A stretch of DNA of 64,000 bases from Liolophura sinensis (taxonomy: Eukaryota > Mollusca > Polyplacophora > Chitonida > Chitonidae). The stretch is from positions 16,749,501 through 16,813,500 of the forward strand of contig NC_088303.1 in NCBI RefSeq assembly GCF_032854445.1, in the 5' to 3' direction. Shown here piece by piece: positions 39,235-53,017 of this stretch. The notes under the pieces are model-generated. The model was given only the letters and a program-made list of their open reading frames with translations, did no database searches and was not told where the DNA came from. Each line of letters begins with the position of its first letter. The stretch's first letter is position 1. Made by a program: the position numbers and the translations under genes.

Positions 39235-40700
39235 GCCTGTCTGGTCTGAAGATATTGTCTGAGAGAAGATTTTTGTCACCAGAGCTTTAACAGTTCAAGG
39301 AAACGTCAAAGCCTACTAACACAGACGGGCTTCCACGGAAAAACCTGACCATATGTGTACGTGTCTATTGGTTATAAGAGACGACCTGACACGCACATGA
39401 CAAGTTATAAACTATTTCCATCTTATAGGCATATAAAACAATTAACCTGATAATCATTTCAAACGTAAATGTACATACGGTATATATGCATATATGGCAC
39501 AACTGAACATGCGTCATGCTAACCATTTCAAACCTTGATTAGTATAACCGATGCATGTGCGACGTAGCTTGTGACACCATGGTATCTACACCATACGCAT
39601 ACAGACATTTATAACGTATACATGAGATAACCTGGCAAGCATTTGGCATTTTAATCATTTTAAACTTATAACCGTGGTAATTAAATTGATAATATGACAA
39701 ATACCTGCCATAGTAAAGTTCTGATGTTAGATAGCTGCAAATTTGTTTTCTTGTTTTATACATAGATTAACCTAATCATGTTCTAAGACAATGGCAAGTA
39801 GTAATGACATTTTGATTAAAAGATGAATTAAACGTTTTATTCCAAAGTACTATATACACTGAATGGGCTTACCGTTCAATAGCCATTAATCCAAGAAAGC
39901 TTTCTCAAGATTACCTTAAATCATTTCAATTGTCAAGTGCTGTATGTTGTATGAGGAAGTGCCGTCGCCAAAACAGAGTTGTCTTTTCTTTGCCAATTCA
40001 TATTTTTTAGATATTCATATATATAAACTCAAATTGTACCGGCCTTTAGATACACGGAGAATACACACAGATGGCTATGTACACTACTTAATCCTGAACA
40101 ACGGGGCACTTTTTATTTCGTGCGGCGCCAATAACCTAGGACGCCGACAACTAGACGAGCTTTGGTCATGGACTTTTTCTGGATATTTAAAGCTATACAT
40201 CAGTTTTATTCCCGATAGCTTTCTCGTTCGCTAACAGATAGGAAAGACAAACTGATTAAATGAGATTGACCACATTCTATGGGAAGCCTACAGGCATTAT
40301 ATATCTAGTGGATAAACTGGCACGTTTAATTGGTTGCGCGAGCACAAAGGAATCGCTGGGCTAAAAACGATGGATGGAAATTTGTGAGAAAAAAAAATTA
40401 TAAAATAAAAACATTTCAGGAAATGTTTTTCAATACAGAAGCCTACTGAGTCCGTGCATGACGAAGAAACGGTCATATAGCTTTGTTTATTTAGAGCACA
40501 TGCACATCACGTTTACACACTAATCCAGCGGTTGATGTATACTCTATGTAAGGGATATCTCAGGTTCCGTTGCGGCTTCAAGGCAGTAGTTTTGTCAGGT
40601 GTATATACCTGGTGAAAGACGGTGGTATATATAGCGATCTGTGCAATCCAGGTTTCAAATCAGTATCCTGATTACTGTTGTATAAATCTAATTAAAATAT
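39235..40700. other. Spacer, nothing recognised
   Basis: AT-rich. Open frames are short and without splice or family support. Confidence 0.5.
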
Positions 40701-41060
40701 ACAACACAAATAAAAAAAACATAACTAAATATTTAAAGGGGCTAATGAACCAAATAAATAATGCAATTACAAAGAATAGCTCAAGATAGTGCCTTTCAGC
40801 AAATACATGTATGTGACTCTTACCTTTATGATTTATAGTGTTAACATCATTCTAATGTTGGAAAAAATTACAATGCGACCCACGTTAAAAATTTTAGGAA
40901 CTTTATTATCCAATTTGAACGGTAACACGTGCAGAGACGAGGCTAATATTTTGTGAAAGGCAATTATTTGGGCAATTTTAAAATTACTGCAAAAATGCGA
41001 TTTGATTTGGGCTAATCGATTTTGTTTTGTTTTGTTTTTTTGGCAAAAAATCTCCAAATC
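40700..41060 (+). repeat. Copy 2 of the unnamed dispersed repeat
   Basis: Matches 25,660-25,970 in the same orientation over a few hundred bases at moderate identity. Landmarks: gcctttcagcaaata, aatgcgaccc, aactttattatccaatttga, aggctaatattttgtg. No coding capacity. Confidence 0.6.
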
Positions 41061-43160
41061 ACGAATCCAAATCTCACTTGGTTCTCCTGCATGTGTCTTA
41101 ACTGAACATCAGGAAGACTGTCACGTATAGGTAAGGCGAGGTGCATTGGTTTCCCTCATTTTTATTTCATAAACAAATAAACTGTTTGGATATATTGTTG
41201 AGTCAGACTTAGGCCTGATGATAATCGACTTGGATGTCCTTTCCTATTTTGGCTATATAGTTATACTAGCAGCGTAATCCATGCTGACGTTACCGTACTG
41301 AGAGTCGAGAGGACGTAAAAGGTGTTCTAATGAACGGGTCAGTGCCCTACACTACTTGTTTGTAAACCGCGAGTGTCCTTACGGTTTATGTGTTTTTCTT
41401 TTATTGTCGGAAAGTGATCGTTTGTTTAAATTACACTGGCTAGTTTAATGGATGCAAGTGCCAGGCCGTAGATTTTAATATAACGAAATAGTTGTGGAAA
41501 TGATCGGATGTGATAATAGGGTCTAGAGAGACTCCAAAATCATCCACATTGTTACCTCCACTACAGGTTAGACTCGTTAACAGCACGCTTCGGAAACATG
41601 ATCTTTGGGGACGGCTGAAATGAGGAAAACCAACAAAAAACAATCAACGTTTATTACGCTTTACAAAGTTCTTGTGGTTTTGTGACTATCTGGTATTAAT
41701 ATAGCAGCAATTTATTTGCACTTTATTTGCAAACGCATGCAACATTCCGAAATAATTGGCGATGAATAACGTCACTAAAGAGTGTTTATGTACTATAATA
41801 AGGCCTATACCGGTTTATATTTTTTGTACCTGTCCTTAGAAATATTTTAAGAACCAAGTTTCAAGTAGCATTGTTTTGTGTGTGGAAATAGTTTGAAACA
41901 ATGAAAGATTGATTGGGTATATAAGATATATTATTTGTTCTTGGTTTTCAACAATCGATGGGGTTTTCTTAAAAAGGGTTTATGTAGGGTTTTCCTATAG
42001 CTACAGATGTGCATACAGCTTTCTATTATCGAATGATTCATTTATTCATTTATTTATTTATTTATTTTTTATTTATTTATTGCTTCATTTATTTATTTAT
42101 TTTCAGGCTAGCTGGCGGCTGTTTAACGCCCTGCCTGTCATGCGTGGCGATGGCGTGAAAAGGTGGAGCATATCACTAGGCTGTGAGAATGTACAATATA
42201 TGGTGTTCGATTCATCATAAGTCAGGTACTCCTGTGCTCTTTTATTGTCCCTTGTCCAATAAACCAATAAAATAATCGTATCTTTGGATTAATTAAGTGA
42301 CCGGTACATGACCGCACGGGTCAGACGTGAGGGTTGAGATAAGCCGGTGGGTCCAGTAATGTGTTTGCCGGTGGACAGGTCTCCGCTGGCCAAGTCGACA
42401 CATATGATTGATGGAGGCTGGATAGCGGTAATTACTCGCTCTCAGTCAGTATTTTCCTGGACTTGTACACAAGAACGGGTTAATCCTCATCTTCTCAGTC
42501 TTCCTTATCTAGACCTCAAAGTGGACGGATCAGTCGGATAGCTGTCTCTCGCTGTCACCTACCCTCCGCCTCTACTGGCCTGCAGACGTATTTAGGACGA
42601 TGGGACAGGAAAAGTTCTTAGCGTGTCTTCGGTCTTAGCGCTTGGCAGATAACATTCCTTTTGCGTGAGGCCTACAAATAGTTCTTTTATCATATTTTGC
42701 CTGTCTGAAGTGCGACAACCCTTAATCCAATCGCTGTCTCACAAGGTCCAATCCTATCCTTGGACAGAGAATTTTCAAGATTCATCTGTTATATTGTTCT
42801 CGAAGCCGTTGTGGCAACAATAGATCAACAGTGTTATTGTACGTGTGGTCTTACAGGAAGTAGCCCTACATATGACATGTCCCTTCAACCAATATGACAT
42901 GTCAGACGTGGAAAAGATCGCGAACAACTTGCTAAAGGTTCTTAGTTTATCCCGGGCAGTCTGGTTTCCTCCGCTCCTAAACTGGCCGCTATCGCAGCAG
43001 TGAAAAATTCTCGAGAAAGGTTTTTATGATTTTATGATCGTAAGGCCCATTCGAGAATATCATTATTGTTTTGTTTTGTTTACAACGTGCAAGATGATCC
43101 GTATACAGGCATACACTTTAGAAACATTCGCTAATGAAACAGTAGTATAATTAGTATATC
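41061..43160. other. Spacer with a (TTTA)n microsatellite
   Basis: An impure TTTA/TTCATTTA run lies at 42038-42104. The 103-codon frame across it is not supported. Nothing else was recognised. Confidence 0.5.
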
Positions 43161-43725
43161 ATAGCCCGACCACCCACCTGGGCCAACCACAACTTCCACC
43201 CCTACTGCCACCTGAACCCACCATAACCTCCACCCCTACTCCCACCTGGGCCCACCAAAATCTCCAACTCTACTCACACCTGAGCCTACCATAATCTCCA
43301 CCCCTACCTGGGCCCACCATAACCTCCACATAAACCCGATCATCCACCCTCACTCACTATAACCTCCACCCCTACCCACACCTGGGCCCACCATAACCTC
43401 CACCTCTACTCCCACCAGGGCCCTCCATAATCTCCACCCCTACCACACCTAGACCCACCACAACCTCCACCCCTATCCCATCTCCCATCTAGACCCATCA
43501 TAACGTGGACCCTTACCCGACCGCACACCTCGACCGACCATGACTCCACCCTTACCCAGTCTCCCATATCGACTCATCATAACTTCGACCCTTACACGAC
43601 CCCACATCTGGGCCCCTCATAACTCCACACTTACCCAATCTCCCACCTCGACCCGTCATAGCTTCACCCTTATATGATTCACAACTTCAACCGATCAACC
43701 TGATCCCCCAACTGGACACACCTTA
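43160..43725. repeat. C-rich degenerate minisatellite
   Basis: Loose repeats of about 45-60 bp built from cccacctgggcccacca, taacctccacccctac and related pieces. The strand is markedly poor in G. Copies differ in length and sequence, so this is an old array. Confidence 0.8.
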
Positions 43726-44471
43726 ATTAGTGCCTCAAACTTTAATTTGATTTGAAAACAAACATATGTCGCGGAGATTAATCTGTAAATGCTTGAAATT
43801 ATTAATCATAAAGAAATAATTTTTTCACAGCTGATATTGCTGGTATCGTACACATAGACCCGCATACAGAGTGCTGGTATATTGATAAGCTTTTCATGTT
43901 TGTACGACGAAATGAATCGTCTACTTAAGACTCGCTTGGCGTTAAAACTTCTGTAAATATATGTACGGTATAGAGAAGATAATGAGTCTGGTATTGATGA
44001 AAGCTGAATCGAACTGACCTAGACGCCATACTGACTGCCACTTTCACATAAGGCTCTCTTTTTGCCGTTTTTGAAATGCCAACCTCGGAGATTTAGAATC
44101 AGCACCAACAAACGGTCATACAGTAACGTATGGGAATTACAGATCTACCGGCGAGCGGCTTTTTTGACAGGTTGCCTTCCTATAGATACTGTTAAAGCTT
44201 TTATGAGGTGAACCTTTCTGCGCTGGCTGAAAAGCTCGCCATCTTTAAGGGAGAAATCTGTTAAGACTAGCCCGGCTATGGTATAGTGACCGTGGCCGAC
44301 AGATTGTTCGTTTCTGACTATGTAACTCTTATTCTCTCTCAGCAGACACTCCGCCTATGAGCGAAACCAAAATATTTAAGAAAGCACAGGCGAAGTCTTA
44401 TAAAAATTTATCAACAAAGGTTGGAAAAGTTGGAAAATTTGAATGATCACCTTGGCAACGAGGTGTTTCAC

Positions 44472-44605
44472 ACGTGACGCTGGGGCTATATCAAGGTTCT
44501 AGCGACATTATATATTGGATCTGCTGATAAATTTGATCACGGGTGTCCTACACAGCCTGGAGTAAACAGTTTATTAACGGGGGATGTTATTGACGTCTGG
44601 TGGCC
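44472..44605. other. Highly conserved island in duplication copy A
   Basis: 134 bp from acgtgacgctggggctata to gacgtctggtggcc differ from copy B (49824-49956) by one substitution and one missing G, while flanking sequence is much more diverged. It has no open frame shared by both copies. It is a candidate conserved non-coding element or RNA, or the trace of gene conversion. Confidence 0.6.
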
Positions 44606-44859
44606 GAGGGACTCCCGTCAAATGTTTCCCGGACCATTTGGCAGGCTTGTGTTAATATATACGGCTGTATCAAGGGACCACTAAACCTTGGCCTTCACTC
44701 AGCCTTCGACCCACAAATCCTACCCACGCTGATTTAACGTCACATAAAATATATAATATTGCCGATTAAAAGAGTCTGGAAAAATCTGGAATATGCTCAG
44801 GGAACAGACGAGTCCATATTGATCTGGTGTGTTCGAAACTCAAGACAAATTCTGTTTCT

Positions 44860-45075
44860 CGAAGTCGAGAGACCAGGGATCAAACCCGATTCGCGACATG
44901 CAAACGACTTTAAAACTGGTACTTGTTGCTGCATCGCTTGGCTCTCATCACTGAGAGGTTAGAGCAAGGAAACAGGAATGGTTGGCTCGGTGGTTGTATA
45001 ATGTGACTGGGTGGGGTGTCATATCTGCTGTCTTCGGCATGATACTTCACTCGCGACATCACTGTGCCACACAAG
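44860..45075 (+). mobile_element. tRNA-derived SINE, family 2
   Basis: It has a box B-like gggatcaaacc, then gactttaaaactggtact, ggttggctcggtg, and the 3' part gtgactgggtggggtgtcat...cttcggcatgatacttcac. The same order of pieces occurs at 62,185-62,365. It is absent from the corresponding place in copy B, so it was inserted after the duplication. Confidence 0.7.
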
Positions 45076-48000
45076 AACATGTGCACTCACCTAACAACTC
45101 TTCGTCGTTATATGACAGAACAGTTGTTAAGTACAAGGTTAAACCCCAAGCATACATACATCCATAAATCCTATATAGGTTGCACGTGCGCACTGATTTT
45201 CCTAACTACTTATTTAGTAAATTTATTTATCCCTAGAAATGTATATATTCCATAACTTTACCAAGCCATGTCACCAAATGTAACTTTTTTCTACGACGTA
45301 TAAAAAAATTGAAAGCTTGCTTGAGCATCCAATTTTGAGCTGTTGTTACTGGAAGTGAAGTCATAGCATTCTGTCACATTGGTAATTTACGGGGTGGGAG
45401 GGAGCTCAGTAACACTGGGCAAAAGTTTTTTTCCAAAGGAAACAAAATTCTGATATAGTTTAACAAGGTGCAAAATAACAATGCAGAATCTATAGTGTGT
45501 CAGCAACCTATATACATGCAGATAACCTACAAGTCTATACGTATAAGAATGAACATTCACTTGAGGTATGCATGACTTTATTGCGTCCATGTTTTCATAC
45601 GTGCAAGCTTATATGTAAATGTACCTGTCTTCTGCCTTGGAGCTGTCTGGAATATAGGGGTAACTCTTTGGACAACACATTTATCATGGGAAATGTACGC
45701 CTTTTACATGTATTTGTATATCTACAAGCGCTACATACTCTAACAATGATCTAACAATTTCATTGCTCATTCGAGGTCCCTGAAGCTTTTGTAACGACTG
45801 TGTGTGTTACCCTCACTGGTTCACCATTTCTGCTGTGCAGTCATAGGCAGACATATTGATCACTATTTCTGCTTAGGATCTCATCTGATTTAGTGATATT
45901 TCCTTTTTGTGTTCATGAATCCTATTTAATATGATCGAACGAAGGTTCTGTTGGCTCTGGTGGGCTGTTCTTTTATAGTTTGTTACTGTGAAAGAACACG
46001 CCACAAGAGCTGTGTGGCTGCTCCGGTCGTTTGAATCTCACATTATGATTTGCTCTGTACAAGATCAGCATGAAATGCTATATATTCCGATTGCTTGTAG
46101 TTTAAACATGTTATTCTTTCCTTATGTTCTTTCGCTTGGTTTTAAACATCATTTCAGTTATACATGTATCGCGATGGAAGGTGTCTATTGGAATCAAGTC
46201 TCTATGTCTCACACTAACGCCATGCTGTAGACACCAGGCAAATATAATGACTCGTCGAATCATACTACACTTGACAACGGGTATACTTTTGCCAATCTGT
46301 GTGCTAAGCGAGAGGCGATGAGCATATAACAGCACATAAAAAGAGCGTCAAGCAAATGTACGACCTGACCTTACCGAACTCGTGTAACCACGAAGACAAT
46401 GCGGATAACTTTTTTCCGCTTAACGGCAGCTCGGGCGCGTGTATCCTAGATTCATCATTACTCTCTTATATTCCTCTTATTCAAGCTGGAGTATTGGGAT
46501 GTTGTCATTGTGTACTAAAACTGCATTGTATCAATTCATATATTGCTACAGATGTGAAAGCTCGATTCCCATTGAATTGCTCGTTGACAGATCCGATCTT
46601 AAATAATTGTTTGAATAATATTGCTTTCTGTTTGATGAGCCGGATTGCCAGTGCTTCCGGGAGTCACCTATACTGCTTCAGGCTAAAAGGCTATACATTC
46701 CTTGATTCATTGAATCCAAATATTTCATTGACTCGATGCCCATTAGTTACTGGATGCAAACATCGTTTTAGACACGACTGGCAAAGTCTCCATTGGTTCA
46801 CTGGAACTGAATTATCACAAGCTTGTAATTAAGATTCGGTAAATCCAAATACTGCTATAGACATGGTGAAATCCCCATTGGTTCACTGGACCTAAATTTG
46901 GTTATAGGTAGGCTCCGTTATGACAGATATTATGCCGGTTTAATATAAAATATAATACAAAAGCCTCCATAGCCATTCGTTCACAAAACCCAAAAATTGA
47001 TTCAGTTTCGAAAAACTCGATGTCTATCGCCTCTCCTAAGAGTCTGTACTGGATCATCGGCGTTAATGCTCTCGTCACGGCATGAAACTTTTAGTTCTGT
47101 CCGAGCTGTTAGGAATTTTGCCAAGATGGAATGTGTCAAAGTGTCTCAAGAAAATGTCTAACTATTCACTTGCTGGAATACTTCATGAAATCATAAAGCC
47201 AGCAACACATTCAAGGGTCAGTGTCGAGTTTCATTCGAATTCATCATGCGCACGCCTTAGACGATATATCACGGAGCCATGAGGACACAGGCATTTATTC
47301 TAGAAACTAATACAAAGAGCAGACAACATTGCGATTTGAAGAGATCCAGGGACTGAAGATACCATGCACTGTACACGATGACCCAAAAGTTCACTCTCGA
47401 TGATGGCCAGCTCGGCTCCTCGGGATCCCGGTAAGAGAGATAGTATGAGAGCAGCCAATACCTTAGAGCTTTTCTTAATTTACGGTTCCTTCGCAAATTA
47501 AAGAAGCTGACACCTTTCAAGCTCTTCCATACAGTCATACATCACCTCAGCAGACAAATTTATCAATGATATTACATTGCAACAGCCAGAGTGTCAATGT
47601 AGCCTAACCACGGTCAGCTAAGATAAGGGCTGAAATCGGCAAGGATATGACGGAACGTCGACGTCCGTATAACACGTCGTCTCTTATCTTAAGTTGAGGC
47701 CCGTAGGCAATAAGAATACAATGTCGATTTCCCTGAGCAAAACAAAACAATCTTTCTTCATTTACGGTACTGCGTAATGAGAGGCCCTCTCTTGGCACTT
47801 TTGTCCTTGATTCCGACTAACGTAACTCACTAGTTGAGGTCGTTATATCTATATCCGGTTGCCGCACCATTCCTCTTTAATATCAGATTTGCTCTCTCCA
47901 TTTTCCTTTCCCGGTTTTACATTAAATTCTCCCAAAACTAGTAACTGTCACCAAGTTACCAATCAACCGAGTAAGCCATTGAATGCATGGCCGAGTACCT

Positions 48001-48192
48001 CAGTGTTATGGGCATTCGCACATAAAGTGCTGCCCGTAGAAAAGAAGTCAGTCAGTTGTCTGCTGACAAGTTCTATTGTGGTGCAAACCCAAGTTTGTCA
48101 CAATAAACTACGAGGTGCTTTCTTAGCCTAGAGATTGTTCATAGCTTATTGACTGACCGTTGTTTGATCACAACCCATGTCCCCTCACGTCT

Positions 48193-48445
48193 GTCTGGTC
48201 AGCTAAACGCAATATCCGCATTCACAACTTCAATCTCCAACATTATTAAAGCCTAAGATCTCGTTTGATTGGTCACCGTCTGGAGAGCTAATTTGGCATC
48301 GAATATTTGTGATGGTTGTGTTTGTGAAGACCTATATTATTCCGAATCAGAGAACCTTGAAGTAGGTGGGAACTGATTGTATAAAATTACATCCAATAAC
48401 TGGAACCATCGTCTGAAGAATCCCAACAGCTATATGGCAAATTCA
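48193..48445. other. Second conserved island, copy A
   Basis: About 250 bp matching 54934-55185 with only scattered changes. Shared pieces include gtctggtcagctaaacgcaa, gtttgattggtcaccgtctg and ggtgggaactgattgtata. The paired CCAAT-type attggtc is kept in both. Confidence 0.6.
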
Positions 48446-48460
48446 TCTCCGATTTTGAAA

Positions 48461-49165
48461 ATGTCGTATTTTCTTTAACAGCATTATTTGGGTTTGGAAC
48501 TGCAAACTTGATATCCTGAAGTTTGAATACAGTAACAAGATGCAAGGGTAATTGACAGTTGTAGCAAGCTTTTGGGTTCAAACAAGCAAAATCTGCTGAT
48601 AAGTAGGTCTAATTGGCTTACTTAGGACCAGTATTGCCGCTACTTTAGCGATCCTTCATGTCGAATGCTTAAATTGCCCAGTGACAACGAGGCACTAGAG
48701 TCACTTCAGGAATAATTAATAATAATAAATTATAATAGAATATAACTTTAAACGATAAACAAGAATAAAGCTCAGCTCATAAAGTCCACTAGGAGGCTAA
48801 CACTCTCGAGTTATCTGTAGTTGATTGAACTATGTTTTCTTCCATTTACAACAGCCAAGATTATCAACATATACACATAGACGTTTGTGAATCACACCAT
48901 ATAATATAGTGTAGTCTCTTAATAATATCCATTACCACTCGATCCTCCGTCTCATCCCACACTGATGCATCACGTATGTGGTTTACTTAACAGTTGTGGC
49001 ACCTTTATGTGTCATTACTGTGACACCCTGTATTTGTCAATCAGAGATAGAAGAGCATCAAGATGAGGAAGGGCTTTGAGCCAAAATAATTTCGAAATAT
49101 CGGACATAATTAATCCAAATTTTCTCTGGCTAATATATTCCTGCTATTACATACATCCAACACCA
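48461..49165. other. Linker between duplication copies
   Basis: AT-rich. It includes a short run of aataat repeats near 48,715. No gene was recognised. Confidence 0.5.
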
Positions 49166-49823
49166 CTTCAGGATTGTTGGTACCGGTATACTTTGATAAT
49201 TTGATGATATTTCTGCGACTCTGTGTAGAACAAAAATATGTACCCAAGACTCAGAGTTTGGTGTTTAAACTTTTGTAATACATGACTTTTATGTACATGT
49301 ATACAGAAGACAGTAACTGTGGTACACGGAAGCTGAATCTAACCGACCCAGACGCCATTCTGGCTGCCACCTTCACACAACACTATCTTTTTGCCGCATT
49401 CCGAAGGCCAACTTTGGAGAGTTGGAATCATCCGCGACAGGCTATAGAGTAACACATGGGAATTACTGATTTACCGGCGAATGACTTTTTGACAGATTGC
49501 CTTTCTATAGATACTGTTAAGGCTTTTATTTGGTGATCCTTTTTTTTGCGCTGGCAAAAAAGCTCGCTTATCTTTAAGTTAGAAATCTGCCTAGATTGTC
49601 TGGCTCGGGCTATAAGTCAGCCACCATGGCCGACAGAGTTCTCGTTTCTGACTACATAACTCTCATTCTCTCGCAGCAGGCACACCGTATATGGGCGAAA
49701 TCTAAAAAACACAGTCGAAGGCTTATAAAAATTTAACAACAAAGGTTGGAGAATATTTTATCCCTTTTTTCTTTCAAAGAAGGCAAAGTTGAATTGTCAC
49801 CATGGCAACTCGCAGAATTTCAG

Positions 49824-49956
49824 ACGTGACGCTGGGGCTATATCAAGATTCTAGCGACATTATATATTGGATCTGCTGATAAATTTGATCACGGGTGTCC
49901 TACACAGCCTGGAGTAAACAGTTTATTAACGGGGATGTTATTGACGTCTGGTGGCC
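49824..49956. other. Highly conserved island in duplication copy B
   Basis: 133 bp, nearly identical to 44472-44605. It includes ctagcgacattatatattgg and tgatcacgggtgtcctacac. Confidence 0.6.
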
Positions 49957-50261
49957 AAAGGACTTCCCACAAATGTTTTCCAGACCATTTGGCAGGCTTG
50001 TGTTAATATATACGGCTGTATCAAAGAACTACTAAGCCTATACCTTGGCCTTCACTCACTCTCCGATCCACAAATCCTACCCAGGCTGATTTAACCTCAC
50101 ACAAAATGTATAAAATAGCCGTTTGAATAAGTCTGGAAAAATCCGGAATGTGATCAGGAAACAGAAGACTCCAATTTGATGTAGTGCGTTTCAAACCCAA
50201 CACGTGAACTCTGTGCACCGATATGTAATATCTTATTCTACCTTATACAGGTATAAATCTT

Positions 50262-50450
50262 CACTTCGGTTTTAGACACCAATGCCATAGCTGTGAGTTC
50301 AAGTCCAGCTTCTGCTGGCTTCCTCTCCGATGGTACGCGGAAAGCACGATTTCCTTCCATCATAATGTTGGCCGCGGTCGTATATATAAGTGGGATATTC
50401 TTGGGTAAGGTGTAAAACTCCAATTAAATATATACATAAATAAATGAGTT
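50262..50450 (+). mobile_element. Family 1 SINE
   Basis: Contains the box B region gtgagttcaagtcc, ccatcataatgttggccg, ataagtgggatattcttggg and an aaataaatgag tail. The head is decayed. Confidence 0.75.
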
Positions 50451-52861
50451 TTAGAAATCATGCAGGTGTGCCTATTTGATATACGATATAACTGGGCTTT
50501 TTTGTTTGCGTGTTTGAAACAAATAATAATGTAAAAATGCGACGTGAATCAAGAGAAAAGTTACGAAAAATATACGTGCGAAAGACCTGAAAACGAGCCC
50601 TTAATGGACCTAGAGCTAGCGATATTCTTACCCATCTGACTATAACACTTGCGCACAAACATACCAACACTGGACGAAGGCTCAGAAGCCTTTATGAATG
50701 AGACAGAGAAATAAAAATAAACAACTTTCCTACTCTGATCGTAAACAAAATAATTCTCAGGGAGAAAAATGATCGCTTTAGCGAAGGTAAATTGACCAGT
50801 TTGATTAATGCGGGGACATTTCTGACGGGTTGCAAACCATGCAGCAAATGCGCATATTGTACCGATGTTTTCTTGTCATTCGGGACAAGACTCTAACCGG
50901 TCAGAAGTAAATAAGAACAGCTGCATCTATATATACTTGGTGTACATAAACACTTTCTCTCATGCTGGAACTGATTGGTGCAGGAACAAGACGATGTAAC
51001 TCCTTGAAGTTGTATGTGCGGGCGTTCAGGTTTCCGGGCTGTGAGAGCAGTGTGCCTCGCCGGCCAACACTCGAAAAAATAGTGTGTTAAATTTAACCAA
51101 AAATTGTTTTGCATTCTATTATTACAACGTAATACTGTGATCACATTCAAAAAAATATTTTGTTAGTCTGATTCAAAAGTTAGGACGAATTGATAGAATA
51201 TTAGATGTGCTCTATCTTTGACAAAATAATGTACTGCAATGACAGAATATGCATTTTACAAGTAGCATGACTGAGACAGCACAATTTCTCCTAAACAGAC
51301 TGTTTTATTTATTTAACCGGTGATTAACCGTTTGACACAACACCGTAGTGGTGCATGGCTGCTAGTTATTTCATTTTATTTATTGTTTTTTGTTGATGTT
51401 GTTTTTGGATTGATGACTATCGACGCAATCACAAGTTGTTCGCCTCTATGACTGTGTCTGCTATATGCTCAAGCCGTCTGGATTAGTTGTAAATCTTTGG
51501 ACTACCTACATTGCATGTATCATCAGCATGTATAGGCCTTTTACAAGGGTGTTGCCTATATACACATGCGTGCCATAAGCCCTATAAATGCCCGGGCCTC
51601 CAGTTCCACTGCTACAATCTTCTACCATCCAAAATAAGGCCCTAGGTTCAAATCCAAAGTTGATGAAGCCTTTGTAAACGATCTTGCGCGTTATGCCTCA
51701 CAGTCACTGGTTTAACGGTTTCCTATAGTCAGGTATTTTCATCAAATGCACCATATATTGATCACTGCTTATTTAGGTTTCGCTTGGCGTTCAGTGTAAT
51801 ATTCAAGTATATTCCAGCTATGCATGTATCGCAATGGAAGGTGACCCCTGGAATCAAGTCTTCTTTGAATGGGTACTGCCTCACTGTATCGCCATGCCAA
51901 TGACACCAGTTGTAATCATGACTCACCTCATCACAGTACATTTACACACCACGGGCTGCCTTGAGTATTGCAAATCTATTTGCTCGGCGGAAAGTGAAAT
52001 GGTACAATATTACCTGTTACAATGGCTAACCAATGTAAAAATGTGCACTTATAACAGATGAAAAGGCTATCAAGCAATTCTACGGCTTGACCATACATAT
52101 ATATGACTCGAGTCTCCTCCACACCACGTGTCAACTCTGATGATATAAATACTCTGCAATTGGGTATTTATAAACGATATTCCATTGCCGAGCCACTGAA
52201 CAGTTCATCTGTACTTCACCACAATTCGACGGATTCGAGACTAGACTTCAGTATTGTCTCCTGCGATATAACTATGGTTAACAGATGTGAAAAGTTTTCC
52301 GGTGTATTGCTAAGTCATAATGATAGCTTCAATAAATTTTTAAATGGACCTAGGTATTGCTTTCTGTTTTATAGATTCGATATCCACATGCTTCCAGGTT
52401 TGGGATATGGCTCCAGACTTTGGTTCAATGGATCCAAATATGTTTTCGGCATGAAAGGTGAAATTCCGTTGGGAACCTAAATTCACTGAACCTACATTTT
52501 GTTATATGCAGATTCAGTGTAAATATATTACTTGCACCTTTCGGAGTGGGGAGGGGGGGGGGGGGGGTGCGAGTGCTTAGCGTGCTACCGGAGCACGATG
52601 TCACTGGAGCCTCAACAATGTGCTCGATCGTTGTTAGTTTCAGTGAAGGGCCCATATTTATCAACCAACTTAAGTCATAAATTGCAAGTCCATAAAAAGT
52701 CAAACTCAGAATGGGTAAGAGCCCAGGTTGTGGTTCGTACATTGTTCTATAGTAAAGAATCAGTGAGCAAATTTTAAGCTTTCTAGAGCAAAATATTTTA
52801 TTTGTAGCTGTGTTTGAGTATTTCACTTAAGTCTTAAGACGTTTGATAAATACGGGCAGAG

Positions 52862-53017
52862 ATCTCTTCGGTCGTATGTGGGAGGTCTTACAGCAACTTG
52901 CGGATGGTCTTGGGTGTCCCCCGGGCTCTGCTCGCATAATTCTAGTCGCAGTTGTGTAGGTATAAGTGAAGTATTTTTGAGCACACGGTATAAAAAAAAC
53001 CAAATAAATAAATTAAT
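52862..53017 (+). mobile_element. Family 1 SINE, 5'-truncated
   Basis: Runs from gatctcttcggtcgtatgtg through gcggatggtcttgggtgtcc to aagtgaagtatttttgagca and an A-rich tail. Confidence 0.75.

Larger units (their letters stand above)
43870..48460. repeat. Tandem duplication, copy A
   Basis: It aligns in order with copy B (49,166-55,200) in several blocks: 43,900-44,820, 45,790-46,230, around 46,350, around 46,620-46,870, 46,980-47,090, 47,290-47,640 and 48,060-48,460. Between blocks the copies no longer align, and each has its own SINE insertions, so the duplication is old. No open reading frame is conserved between copies. The 158-codon frame at 46356-46832 has no counterpart in B. Confidence 0.8.

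Noticed and set aside
42000-42220. 103-codon frame across the (TTTA)n run
   Set aside because: Driven by the microsatellite. No splice sites or similarity.
46356-46832. 158-codon frame in duplication copy A
   Set aside because: The corresponding part of copy B has indels and a different, unrelated frame (52103-52480), so neither looks conserved as protein.
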